DNA of 64,000 nt from a bacterium 1xD8-48. GTDB lineage: Bacteria > Bacillota > Clostridia > Lachnospirales > Lachnospiraceae. A program made the position numbers and the translations under genes. Position 1 is the stretch's first letter, and each line of letters opens with the position of its first letter. The notes under the pieces are model-generated. The model was not told where the DNA came from. It saw nothing but the letters and a program-made list of their open reading frames with translations, and did no database searches. Positions 1-8,156 of this stretch are shown here, in pieces. Location of the stretch: the NCBI GenBank assembly GCA_009917455.1, contig QZDS01000001.1, positions 62,001 through 126,000 of the forward strand, given 5' to 3'.

Positions 1-529
1 ATGCCGCCCATACAGGCAATACATTATTTTGATGTAATCCGCCCCTACGATACTCTTTCAATTCCGAATGTTTGACTACATCTCTTCTCAGTTTTTCTTC
101 ATCATTGGTTAATCCTGCAAAAAACTTTGTATTAAAAAATGATACATTCCTGTTTCTGGTTTTTTTATCCTTTTCACTCTTGGTAGGAGTATAATATTGC
201 TTATCCAGGTAAAAACCTGCATCTCCAGTCTTTAATGAAATCGCATTTGCAATCGCACACTTAAAATAGACTTCAGCCTTCTTACAGTATTTAAACAATA
301 ACAATCTAAGTTGCACATCAAAATCATAAAGTTCAAAGAAAACCTTAGCATCTGCTTTACTTCCAAATGCATTAACCTGTGTTAAAAGATATTTTCCATA
401 ACGACTTGCTCTAAAATATCCTGCATATCCCAGAAAATCTCTCATCTTTTTTCTCTGTCGGAAGTTCACATATTTCTTCATCAATACAACCTGATTTTCC
501 AAATCTATAGGTAATTCAGTATTTGGCAC
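1..529 (-). CDS. Abi family (Abi_2, AbiD/AbiF-like) protein, 3' part missing
   Basis: This is the N-terminal 176 residues of an abortive-infection protein, cut by the left window edge. Reading leftward from a GTG at 529, the frame is open to base 1. The family signature is visible: GYFRASRYGKYLL, then YDFDVQLRLLLFKYCKKAE and an FKCAIANAIS helix, which match the early helices of Abi_2 proteins. These act as RNA-targeting or growth-arresting phage defence proteins (family knowledge). An AGAAGG ribosome site lies about 10 bases before the GTG; an ATG further upstream runs into a stop after ten codons. A short structured RNA with its own terminator sits directly in front. The C-terminal half, including any HEPN-type catalytic motif, is outside the window, so activity cannot be judged. 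Confidence 0.75.
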   Translation of the reverse strand, partial: MPNTELPIDLENQVVLMKKYVNFRQRKKMRDFLGYAGYFRASRYGKYLLTQVNAFGSKADAKVFFELYDFDVQLRLLLFKYCKKAEVYFKCAIANAISLKTGDAGFYLDKQYYTPTKSEKDKKTRNRNVSFFNTKFFAGLTNDEEKLRRDVVKHSELKEYRRGGLHQNNVLPVWAA

Positions 530-550
530 TCGCAACACCTTCTTTCATAA

Positions 551-577
551 TAAAAAAAGAATGGATATACCATTCTT
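551..577 (-). terminator. Intrinsic terminator between the leader RNA and the Abi gene
   Basis: A perfect 8-bp stem (557-564 with 570-577, loop ATATA on the plus strand) is followed in the leftward direction by seven T. It lies about 20 bases before the Abi start codon. It could end the small RNA or attenuate transcription into the Abi gene. Confidence 0.65.
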
Positions 578-640
578 AATCCCGCCAATGGAATATTTGG
601 ATTCGGGCATTACCCACGCCTTCCTACGGTCTATAATCAG
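553..640 (-). ncRNA. Structured leader/small RNA upstream of the Abi gene (abiF-RNA-like)
   Basis: Read leftward, this stretch starts after promoter-like boxes (TTGAAG or TTGTTG, each 17 bases from a plausible -10) near 637-665. It shows a short GTCT/AGAC stem, then a segment with GGGTAATGCCCG and a later GGCGGGA, and ends in a perfect 8-bp hairpin followed by seven T. It encodes no convincing peptide. From memory, a structured RNA class called abiF has been described upstream of Abi_2 genes; membership here is inferred from position and shape only and needs a covariance search. Confidence 0.5.
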
Positions 641-676
641 ACTAGCATATCCCCAACAAAACTTCAACTACTTTTT

Positions 677-1236
677 TCAAAAATACAATGGATTAACAGC
701 CTGACGTAACCGTTCGAGTTCCCGGAAATATTCATTAACGTTTTGAAGCGATATCATCAGTTTTTTTGCGTGGTCTTTCTTTGGGAAATTCATTCGGGTA
801 GCCAAACGCAATCGCTGCGATAAGCTGACCGTCACTGTTTAACCATTTACATTTCATAAATATGTTCTTCCGGTGTCATTTCTGACAAAATACCTTTTCC
901 CAAAGAATTCACAACAAAAATTATAGTTGGAGCTCCTTCCATAATATCCACAGTATATTTTGCCGCGGATATATGTTGTTTGCTTTGTGGTAATAATGCG
1001 CTTTCGTTTTCTTCTCGTTCAATTCCCCGGCGGAAGACTTTCAGCATTTCTTCTTTTGCGTTCCCTTGTATCACAATATATTTCCATGGCTGTCTGTTTT
1101 TTGAAGAAGGTGCTTTTATTCCACTTTGGATAATATCCTTAATATCTTCCTGAGATATCGGTTTATCTGAGAATTTTCTTATACTTCGTCTGTCGTAAAT
1201 GGCGGAAATCATTTTTATATGTCCTTTCAAATCCAT
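677..1236 (-). pseudogene. Nitroreductase family protein with internal deletion
   Basis: The first 129 codons (from ATG 1236) are a normal nitroreductase N-terminus: RRSIRKFSDKPISQEDI, SGIKAPSSKNRQPWKYIV and TPEEHIYEM. The frame then stops at 847. In another frame, reading on without a gap, is the family C-terminus: KWLNSDGQLIAAIAFGYPNE, then PRKK, ending at a TGA at 677. The missing piece is the roughly 45 residues that normally hold the IQN-LAA-LGLGS helix and part of the FMN site. An internal out-of-frame deletion is the simplest explanation, so the enzyme should be inactive. The ATG lies just inside the end of the preceding HAD remnant, so the two were probably co-transcribed. Confidence 0.75.
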
Positions 1237-1240
1237 TTTT

Positions 1241-1485
1241 TCATTTCAACACTCGTAATAATTCATATAAATTACCAATACTTTCCTCATTCTTCTCTGT
1301 ACGCTGTATCCAAATAAATTTGCACTTAGCATTCATTGCCTTTTTTTGTCTTTTTCTTCATCTCCAATAAAAACCAACTTTGTAATATTTTTCAGAAATC
1401 ATTTGCAAGCCTTTACAGTTCGGCTTCCTATATCCTGCAACAGAAGATGAAACATAATAATCAAAATAGCCCAAAAGTAAAACAC
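1241..1485 (-). pseudogene. HAD hydrolase, C-terminal remnant with two frameshifts
   Basis: Three consecutive frames join into a typical HAD subfamily I C-terminus: GYFDYYVSSSVAGYRKPN (motif III lysine), then in the next frame LVFIGDEEKDKK (motif IV, GDEEKD), then in a third AMNAKCKFIWIQRTEKNEES to a TGA at 1241-1243. No HAD N-terminus with the DxDxT nucleophile is found upstream. The gene is therefore truncated and shifted twice. It abuts the broken nitroreductase gene, and both seem to be decaying together. Confidence 0.65.
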
Positions 1486-1538
1486 CGGCACCTGACGAGG
1501 TATTCCACGAGTATGGTACCGCTGTGTTTTTGTAGAGC

Positions 1539-1589
1539 GGGAGCGCGGCGACGGAGGAAAAGCGCATCCTTCCAAGCGTCACCGCTCCC
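1539..1589. other. GC-rich imperfect hairpin downstream of the histidine kinase gene
   Basis: GGGAGCG at 1539-1545 pairs with CGCTCCC at 1583-1589, and the inner bases also pair partly. It lies just past the kinase stop codon at 1618 and could end that operon, but no T-run follows on the minus strand. It could equally be a degenerate repeat. Confidence 0.3.
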
Positions 1590-1617
1590 CTCCAAATACC
1601 CCCATATCTTCCTTATA

Positions 1618-2937
1618 TCAATCCCGGGCGGCGGGGAAATGTACAGTTACGACAGTCCACTCATTCACAACACTTTCCACCTCAATCTCCGCCCCGTGCA
1701 GCATTGCCGCATGTTTCACAATGGAAAGTCCCAGTCCGGTTCCTCCGATTTCTCTGGAGCGTCCCTTATCCACCCGGTAAAATCTCTCAAAAATGCGTTC
1801 CTGATGCTCATCAGAGATTCCGATGCCTGTATCGGACACCTTAAGCTCTGCTCCCCCGTCCCTTTTACGCACCGTAACAAAAACACTGCCTCCCTGGCGG
1901 TTATATTTAATGGCATTGTCGCAGAGATTAAACAAAATACCCTCAAGGGGTTGTCTGAACCCGGAAACCACAGCCGGTTCGCCGGAAAGCTCAATGGTGA
2001 CATCTGCATGCTCCGCCGCCGGCATAAGCGCCTGCACGATCTCCCCCGCAAGAAAATGCAAATCTATTTCCTCCCGTTTCATCTCCTCTGCTCCCTCGTC
2101 AAGATGAGAAAGCTTCAAAATGTCCTCCACCAGAGAAATCATGCGCCCGGCTTCTCCGTAAATCCGCCTGGCAAATCCGGGGATATCTTCCGGCCTTACC
2201 ATTTTGTTCATCATAAGCTCCGCGCTTCCCGAAATCGTATGGAGCGGCGTTTTCAGTTCATGAGACACGTTGGCCGTAAATTCATGCCTTATCTGCTCTG
2301 CTTTACGGATTTCCTCCTGCTGTGCCGCAATTCTTTCAAGAAGCGGCGTAATTTCCTCATATCCCACCTCAGAGGAGGGCTCGTCCAGATTCAGCTCGTT
2401 AAGCGGCTTTACAATTGCTTTCGATAACCTGGACGCCAGAAACAGGGACAGAATGAATGCCACCATAATAATCAGGCAGATGGGTTGGAGCATTCCCATA
2501 ACCAAAATAACCGGCGTATTCTGGGCAATGGAAAGCCGCAGCACCGTTCCGTCCGGCAGACGCCTGGCACAATAGACCGCCCTCTCCAGCAGCGTTGTGG
2601 AATACCTTGCGCTTTCGCCGTATCCTTCGGAAAACGCCTGTCTGATTTCCTCCCTTTCCAGATGGCTGTCCATTTCAACTGCCTCTGACATGCTGTCATA
2701 TAACACAGCGCCGCCTTTGTCTATCCAGGTAATGCGGTAATCCTCTGCCTTAAGCCCTTCAAAGTAGCCTGCTCCCGCATGAATAACGCCGGAAGTGGCA
2801 AGGTCCGTCTGCATTGCAAGCTGCCTTTTCTGAATACTGGAAAAATAATCATAGAGAATGCCGATAAACATGACCAGAGAGGCCAGAAAAACGCTTAATG
2901 CCACAACACACATGGATTTGAAAATACGTTTCGTCAT
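1618..2937 (-). CDS. Sensor histidine kinase (PhoR/ResE-like)
   Basis: This 439-residue membrane kinase is the partner of the response regulator 12 bases upstream. Two membrane segments (about residues 9-31 and 150-170) flank an extracytoplasmic sensor region of about 115 residues. The HisKA box ANVSHELKTPLHTISG carries the phospho-acceptor histidine near residue 226. The HATPase domain shows DNAIKYN (N box), DTGIGI (G1), FERFYRVD (F box) and GGTGLGLSIVK (G2). It should autophosphorylate on a cell-surface signal and pass phosphate to the regulator. The signal cannot be told from the sequence. All catalytic boxes are intact. Confidence 0.93.
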   Translation of the reverse strand: MTKRIFKSMCVVALSVFLASLVMFIGILYDYFSSIQKRQLAMQTDLATSGVIHAGAGYFEGLKAEDYRITWIDKGGAVLYDSMSEAVEMDSHLEREEIRQAFSEGYGESARYSTTLLERAVYCARRLPDGTVLRLSIAQNTPVILVMGMLQPICLIIMVAFILSLFLASRLSKAIVKPLNELNLDEPSSEVGYEEITPLLERIAAQQEEIRKAEQIRHEFTANVSHELKTPLHTISGSAELMMNKMVRPEDIPGFARRIYGEAGRMISLVEDILKLSHLDEGAEEMKREEIDLHFLAGEIVQALMPAAEHADVTIELSGEPAVVSGFRQPLEGILFNLCDNAIKYNRQGGSVFVTVRKRDGGAELKVSDTGIGISDEHQERIFERFYRVDKGRSREIGGTGLGLSIVKHAAMLHGAEIEVESVVNEWTVVTVHFPAARD

Positions 2938-2949
2938 ATTGTCCTTTCT

Positions 2950-3633
2950 TTACCCTTCCATCCGGTATCCCACTCCCCGGACCGTTTCAATATAATCTCC
3001 GCAGCAGCCAAGCTTTGCGCGCAAAGTGCCGATATGCACGTCAATTGTGCGGGTTTCCCCCATATAGGAAGCGCCCCACACGCTTTGAAGAAGCTGTTCC
3101 CTCGTAAATACTCTGCCGGGATTGTCCATAAGGAGCCGGAGAATCTCAAATTCCTTTAAGGTGAGCAGGACTCTGCTTCCGCCCACAGAAACAGTATGCC
3201 CTTCCAGATTCAGTTCAAGACTTCCAATACGCAAAATTCTTATTTCTTCTTTTGGCCTGCTTCTGCGCAGTACCGCCCTAATGCGGGATACCATTTCCAT
3301 CATCCCAAAAGGCTTGGTCAGATAATCGTCCGCCCCAAGGTCCAGACCGATAACCCTGTCGTATTCCGTCCCTTTGGCCGTCGCCATAATCACCGGGAGC
3401 TTTTCTGTGGCCGCACTGCCGCGAAGACGTTTTAAGATGGCAATTCCGTCCATCATAATCCCGTCTTCCTCGGGCAGCATAATATCGAGCATGATAAGCT
3501 CCGGCATTTCCTCCTTAAGGGCCGCAAACATTCCCTTCCCGCCGGAGAACCCCCGCGCCTCAAAGCCTGCGGCATTCAACGTATATATCATCAGCTCCCG
3601 AACCGAATTATCGTCTTCCACACAAAAAATCAT
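2950..3633 (-). CDS. DNA-binding response regulator, OmpR/PhoB family
   Basis: The receiver domain (residues 1-118) has acidic residues VEDD at 5-8, phospho-acceptor Asp50 in IMLDIMLP and Lys107 in DDYLTKPF. A winged-helix DNA-binding domain follows, with TREQLLQSVWG and RTIDVHIGTLRAKLG, ending in ETVRGVGYRME. The start at 3633 was chosen because AGGAAAAGG sits 4-5 bases before it and the protein then begins directly with the receiver; the frame is open for 57 more codons that do not look like protein. After the Asp50 loop the text EEDGIMMDGIAIL is about five residues longer than the usual EEDGIxIL, as if a short duplication had occurred. It is likely co-transcribed with the kinase. Confidence 0.92.
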   Translation of the reverse strand: MIFCVEDDNSVRELMIYTLNAAGFEARGFSGGKGMFAALKEEMPELIMLDIMLPEEDGIMMDGIAILKRLRGSAATEKLPVIMATAKGTEYDRVIGLDLGADDYLTKPFGMMEMVSRIRAVLRRSRPKEEIRILRIGSLELNLEGHTVSVGGSRVLLTLKEFEILRLLMDNPGRVFTREQLLQSVWGASYMGETRTIDVHIGTLRAKLGCCGDYIETVRGVGYRMEG

Positions 3634-3754
3634 CAGCCCTTTTCCTCTTTCCTTTTTTCTGCTGTGTTTTCCATCATACAATACTATTTTCAAATCCGCT
3701 ATGCGGGTATTGTAAAATTTCTGTAAAAAAGTAACTGCCGTGCGTACAAAGCGG

Positions 3755-3840
3755 CTGAAAAAATGAGCCCTGTACGCATAAGCCGCCTGAGAAGTTCCCT
3801 GCAAAAACGCAGCCGCACTTAATATTTATCCGTACAGGGC
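3755..3840 (-). terminator. Long-loop inverted repeat with T-run
   Basis: GCCCTGTACG at 3767-3776 pairs perfectly with CGTACAGGGC at 3831-3840. A smaller CTGC/GCAG hairpin lies in the loop. Read leftward, the structure is followed within a few bases by six T. It lies downstream of the gene at 3885-5717 and may end that transcript, or act in the leader of the two-component operon. Confidence 0.45.
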
Positions 3841-3884
3841 CATATTTCATATTTGTTTTTGGTTTCTTTCCGGCGTGCAGCGTC

Positions 3885-5717
3885 CTACGCAGGTATCCGA
3901 AGTACCTGCCCGATACTCAAAGCATCGCTGCTTATTCCACTCATCTGCTTAATGGCATCCACTGTGGTATTAAATCTTCTGGCAAGCAGCCATAAGGTAT
4001 CCCCGGAACGGACAATATATTCAAAATAAGGACTGACGCCTTCGGAAGGAATCTTCAATACCTGGCCGATGCTCAACTCGTCACTGGTCAGGCCGTTTAA
4101 TCTTTTGATTGCGTCCACCGTAGTATTAAATCTTCGGGAAAGCAGCCATAAGGTATCCCCTGATTTTACCGTATAAATTGCAACGCCCTCCTCCGGCTTG
4201 GGGATAGGAACATTTTCCAGAACTCCCAGATAAGCGTCATAGAGCGCGTTCCATGTAGCCGGCCCCACAACGCCGTCAGGAGAAAGCCCCATAAGCTGCT
4301 GAAATGCAATTACGCCCTGTCTTGTTCCGTTCCCGAAGATACCGTCCTGACTTACGGATGGAATACCGGCATAAAATTCCGACAGCATATCCAGAAGATA
4401 TTGAAGGGTAATCACGTCATTGCCTCTGTCCCCCTGACGCAAAACCACATTAGGAGGAACGGTTCCGATTCCGAGGCTGGTTCCTTCGCTGTCAAGCTCC
4501 GCCAGTCTGGTCACCGCCGTGTAAAGGCTGGATATTTTATACCATGTGGATTTTCCCACAATTCCGTCCGGCGTCAGATTGAAAATCTCCTGAAATCTGG
4601 TCACCGCTGCCCGTGTGCTGCTTCCAAAAACCCCTGTTTCATCATTAATCACCGGTATGGCGGGATAGTTTTTCCGTATCCTGTTCAGCCAGGTCTGTAT
4701 GGTTTGTACATTCAGTCCGGTGCTGCCCGTCTGAAGCAGCGCGCCGGGATAAGAGGATAATACGCCGGTAACAATATTTGTCTGTGCAATTTCTATGTCC
4801 GGCGGATAGTAATTCCGAAGTATCTGCAAAGGAGTAAGCCCCTGCTGTGCCAGCGTCACCGTTCCCCACTGTGAGAGTCCCGCGCAGGTGGCTGTGGTTC
4901 CGTTGCAGAAAGAGGTGAAATAAGGCGCATTCTGTCCTTTTATCCGCACATATTCGTTAAAAATCTCATCCACAATTCTGCTGATGGATTCGTAAATGGT
5001 ACGTCCGTAAACAAAAGCCTGGTCGTAGGCTGTGCTGTTTGTAATGTCAAAGCCGTAGCCCCGGCTTCTGTACCACTCCGTAAAAACCCGGTTCAGCGCA
5101 AAAGTGATAATCGCATAGATATTGGCCCGCAGAGCCTCCTGCGGCCAGGTGGGATAGATTTCGCTGCTCGCCACATTTTTTACATAGTCGGGGAAGGAAA
5201 CCTGCACATTGGCAGCCTGTGACGCCGGACTTCCCAGATGCACCGTAATCGGATTCGGGATTACCACATAGCGGAGCACATAGGCCGAGGATAAAGGTCC
5301 CTCCTGATGCCGCTCCCCTTCCATCGCCACGGCAGGCTTTCCGATTGTAATTTCCATCGTGCCCTGCCGTCCGCCGCCTCCCGTCTGTCCGTCTTCCTTT
5401 CCCTCAGGAACAAGGGCCAAGGGCAGCACGGCTCTCTCCCCTTCAAAAATTGCAACTCCCGAAACATGGACGGGAAGAAATCCTCTCACCCCGGCAAAAA
5501 CCTCGTAACTCTTATAAGGCTCCCCGGAATAGCCGGAATCCAGAGAAAGACTCTTATCCACAGTTTCCAGGGAAACCATCGGCGTCTCCCCGTTTTCATC
5601 TGTCGTCAGCTCATAAACCGGACGCCCCGCGGCGTCCTGAATCCTTACCTGTACCCCGCTTATAGGAACGGCGCCGTGAGCTGTCCTTGCCTGCACAAGC
5701 AGATAACCAATCGCCAT
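3885..5717 (-). CDS. SpoIID-like / peptidoglycan-binding / LysM protein
   Basis: This 610-residue modular wall-binding protein has, in order: a carboxypeptidase-regulatory-like beta domain (about 5-85, with a TDENGET turn), a Gly/Gln linker, a SpoIID-like region (about 140-300) with CAGLSQWG in place of the usual Q-W/Y-G-A signature, two PG_binding_1 domains (about 320-395 and 425-495, each with GxxTxxAVxxFQ-like text) and two LysM modules (about 512-557 and 565-610, both with SGDTLWLLxRRFNTTVDAIK). There is no signal peptide, although every domain acts on cell wall. That suggests a spore-associated protein made in the mother cell or an atypical export route (inference). The two LysM modules are near-identical, so they arose by recent duplication. 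Confidence 0.8.
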   Translation of the reverse strand: MAIGYLLVQARTAHGAVPISGVQVRIQDAAGRPVYELTTDENGETPMVSLETVDKSLSLDSGYSGEPYKSYEVFAGVRGFLPVHVSGVAIFEGERAVLPLALVPEGKEDGQTGGGGRQGTMEITIGKPAVAMEGERHQEGPLSSAYVLRYVVIPNPITVHLGSPASQAANVQVSFPDYVKNVASSEIYPTWPQEALRANIYAIITFALNRVFTEWYRSRGYGFDITNSTAYDQAFVYGRTIYESISRIVDEIFNEYVRIKGQNAPYFTSFCNGTTATCAGLSQWGTVTLAQQGLTPLQILRNYYPPDIEIAQTNIVTGVLSSYPGALLQTGSTGLNVQTIQTWLNRIRKNYPAIPVINDETGVFGSSTRAAVTRFQEIFNLTPDGIVGKSTWYKISSLYTAVTRLAELDSEGTSLGIGTVPPNVVLRQGDRGNDVITLQYLLDMLSEFYAGIPSVSQDGIFGNGTRQGVIAFQQLMGLSPDGVVGPATWNALYDAYLGVLENVPIPKPEEGVAIYTVKSGDTLWLLSRRFNTTVDAIKRLNGLTSDELSIGQVLKIPSEGVSPYFEYIVRSGDTLWLLARRFNTTVDAIKQMSGISSDALSIGQVLRIPA

Positions 5718-5798
5718 AAAAAACTTCTCCGCAATAGCTTTCGTATCATTCTATGTAAGAAAATGAAAAACGGTGCCTGTACGGACAGGAAACAAAAC

Positions 5799-7178
5799 TT
5801 ATTTCAGAAACAGATGCAGAAGCTTTTCATAAGGCTCCCGGTAAGGCTGGTAACGCATGGGCAGGTCGGGCCGCAGCTTTTTATCCACAATGCTTTTGTA
5901 ATGGGAAAAAGCGTCAAATCCTGCTTTTCCGTGATAAGCGCCCATACCGCTCTCCCCGAAGCCCCCGAAGCCCATATGGCTGGTGGCAAGGTGAATCACT
6001 GTGTCGTTCACACAGCCGCCTCCAAAGCAGCAAAGAGACGTGACCTTTTTGGCGACAGAGGGATTTTTCGTAAATATGTAAAGCGCCAGGGGATGCGGCC
6101 CCTCGTTAATTTCTTTCAGCATTTTATCAAGGCTGTCATAGGTCATAACTGGCAGCACCGGCCCGAATATTTCCTCCTTCATCACCGCGTCCTCATAAGT
6201 GACATTGTCCATGATTACAGGCTCTATCTGCAGCGTCTCCCGCCTGCTCTCTCCGCCACAAATCACTTTATTTTTATCCAGAAGCCCGCAAATCCGGTCG
6301 AAATGCTTCTCGTTAATGATTTTCCCGTAGCCGGGATTTTCCAGAGGCTTTCTGCCGTACTGCCTTATAAGCTCCTTTTTCAGCTCCGACACCAGAGCGT
6401 CCTTTATCCCCCTGTCACAGCAGATATAATCAGGCGCAACGCAGGTCTGCCCGCAGTTTAAAAATTTTCCAAACACAATCCGCCTTGCCGCCAGCTTAAG
6501 GTCCGCGCTTCTTTCCACAATACAGGGGCTTTTCCCCCCAAGTTCAAGAGCCACGGGGGTCAGATGCTCCGCCGCCTTCCGCATAACCTCTTTTCCCACC
6601 GACTGGCTGCCCGTAAAAAAGATGAAATCAAACCTTTCCCGGAGGAGACAGGCGTTCTCCGCCCTCCCGCCGGTAATCACCGCAACGTACTTCTTCGGGA
6701 AGCACTCTGCAACCAGCTTCCCTATAAGCTCGCCGGTGTAAGGCGAGTAGGCGCTTGGCTTAAGCACCACCGTATTGCCCGCCGCAATCGCATCCACAAG
6801 AGGGTCAAGGGTGAGTAAAAAAGGATAGTTCCAGGGACTCATAACAAGCGTCACCCCGTAAGGCGAGGGCTTTTGAAAACTCCGGGAGGCGAACTGGGCA
6901 AGAGGCGTTTGGACCCTCTTTTCCCGTGAAAAGGCGCGCGCATGCCGCAGCATATACCCCAGCTCGTCAAGTACCAGCCCCGTCTCGCACATATAACTCT
7001 CGAACGCGCTTTTCCCCAAATCCTTATAAAGCGCCCGGGCAATCTCCTTTTCGTTTTCCCTGATACACCTTCGCAATTTTTCCAGCGCCCTAATCCTGTA
7101 ATCAACGTTCAGCGTCGCCCCCGACCTGAAAAAAGCCCTCTGCCTTTCTACAATTTTCCCAATCTCATTTTCCGTCAT
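5799..7178 (-). CDS. Aldehyde dehydrogenase (NAD(P)-dependent, class 3-like)
   Basis: This 459-residue enzyme oxidises aldehydes to acids. The nucleotide-binding segment MSPWNYPFLLTLDPL, the FTGSQSVGKEVM loop, general base Glu212 in ALELGGKSP, nucleophile Cys246 in NCGQTC and EEIFGPVLPV are all present. The length fits class 3/YwdH-type enzymes, which are shorter than classical ALDHs. The C-terminus is hydrophobic (KLLHLFLK), as in some membrane-associated members that act on fatty or aromatic aldehydes. It is divergent from the AraC-family gene at 7259, which may control it. The substrate cannot be assigned. Confidence 0.92.
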   Translation of the reverse strand: MTENEIGKIVERQRAFFRSGATLNVDYRIRALEKLRRCIRENEKEIARALYKDLGKSAFESYMCETGLVLDELGYMLRHARAFSREKRVQTPLAQFASRSFQKPSPYGVTLVMSPWNYPFLLTLDPLVDAIAAGNTVVLKPSAYSPYTGELIGKLVAECFPKKYVAVITGGRAENACLLRERFDFIFFTGSQSVGKEVMRKAAEHLTPVALELGGKSPCIVERSADLKLAARRIVFGKFLNCGQTCVAPDYICCDRGIKDALVSELKKELIRQYGRKPLENPGYGKIINEKHFDRICGLLDKNKVICGGESRRETLQIEPVIMDNVTYEDAVMKEEIFGPVLPVMTYDSLDKMLKEINEGPHPLALYIFTKNPSVAKKVTSLCCFGGGCVNDTVIHLATSHMGFGGFGESGMGAYHGKAGFDAFSHYKSIVDKKLRPDLPMRYQPYREPYEKLLHLFLK

Positions 7179-7198
7179 ATAAGTTCCTCCCGCTTTCT

Positions 7199-7227
7199 TT
7201 GACTCTTTCAGCCAAAATATGTATAAT
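7199..7227 (+). promoter_or_regulatory. Promoter of the AraC-family gene
   Basis: TTGACT and TATAAT are separated by exactly 17 bases, 32 bases before the start codon; CTGAAAGGAG provides the ribosome site. Confidence 0.75.
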
Positions 7228-7258
7228 ACAACTACCCCTCACCTGAAAGGAGCGCCCA

Positions 7259-8146
7259 ATGAATAAAGCCTACTGTATGAACCACAAGGAAATTGAAATC
7301 TCCGGCATTCTGATTGCATACCAGACAGTTACCGGCGGCCACAGACCCCATCACTGGCATGAGGAGTTAGAGCTCCTTTACCCTTTAAACGGAGAATCTT
7401 CCATCACCATCGAAGGAAGGAAATACCGTCTTTTAAAAAAGCATCTCATAGCGGTGGAGTCCTGCAAGGTGCACAGCACCCACTCCTATAAGGATACAAG
7501 TATGTACATCTGCATCCACATTTTAAAGAAGCGTATGCAGACATTTTTCCCCGATATCGAGCTGTACCAGATTGAATGCTATCCTGAGCAAATCCCCGAC
7601 GAGCGTTTTCCGGCTTACCTTGAAATCTGCCGGATGATGGAGACCCTGACCCGGATTTATATCGAGGACGCCACCGCCTTCCAGCTGGAAGCCCAGGGGC
7701 TTGTTTTCCAGATACTTGCCCGCCTGATTCGGGATTTTTCCACCAACACGGCTCCGAAGCTGAACGACACCGACGTTCTCACAAGGGAACGAATCCGGGA
7801 AATTATCGCTTATGTGGAAGAGCATTTCCGCGAACCCGTGTCATTACTGGATATCGCCTCCCATATCGGCGTCGGAAAAGAGTATTTCTGCCGCTTTTTC
7901 AAGAAAAATATGGGAATTTCCTTTGTAAATTATCTCAATGAAACACGGCTCACCCACAGCTATCACGACCTTGTAAACACGGACGCGCCTGTGGCGGAAA
8001 TCATGGAAAACAACGGCTTTACCAATCAAAAGCTCTTTAACCGCGCCTTTAAGGAGCTTTACGGCTGTACGCCCTCAGCCGCCCGGAAAAACAGCGGCGA
8101 GCGGCAATACAACATTTCCTCCTGTCTCGTGCCCCCCGTTCCTTAA
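7259..8146 (+). CDS. AraC family transcriptional regulator
   Basis: This 295-residue regulator has an N-terminal cupin sensor domain (about 15-110, with HHWHEELELLYPLNGE) and a C-terminal pair of helix-turn-helix motifs (about 185-285): SLLDIASHIGVGKEYFCRFF, then APVAEIMENNGFTNQKLFNR and the closing FKELYGCTPSAARK. The family usually binds a small ligand, often a sugar or metabolite, and activates a neighbour. It has its own consensus promoter and is divergent from the aldehyde dehydrogenase gene, so that gene is a plausible target (inference). The gene ends 10 bases from the convergent bile salt hydrolase gene. Confidence 0.92.
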   Translation: MNKAYCMNHKEIEISGILIAYQTVTGGHRPHHWHEELELLYPLNGESSITIEGRKYRLLKKHLIAVESCKVHSTHSYKDTSMYICIHILKKRMQTFFPDIELYQIECYPEQIPDERFPAYLEICRMMETLTRIYIEDATAFQLEAQGLVFQILARLIRDFSTNTAPKLNDTDVLTRERIREIIAYVEEHFREPVSLLDIASHIGVGKEYFCRFFKKNMGISFVNYLNETRLTHSYHDLVNTDAPVAEIMENNGFTNQKLFNRAFKELYGCTPSAARKNSGERQYNISSCLVPPVP

Positions 8147-8156
8147 GTTTGACGCG

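Noticed and set aside
1336-2427. A 363-codon open frame on the plus strand opposite the histidine kinase gene
   Set aside because: It is antisense to a gene with all kinase motifs, has no ribosome site and its translation is low in normal folded-protein patterns.
5307-6461. A 384-codon plus-strand frame spanning the LysM protein and aldehyde dehydrogenase genes
   Set aside because: It is a shadow of two clear minus-strand genes and crosses their junction.
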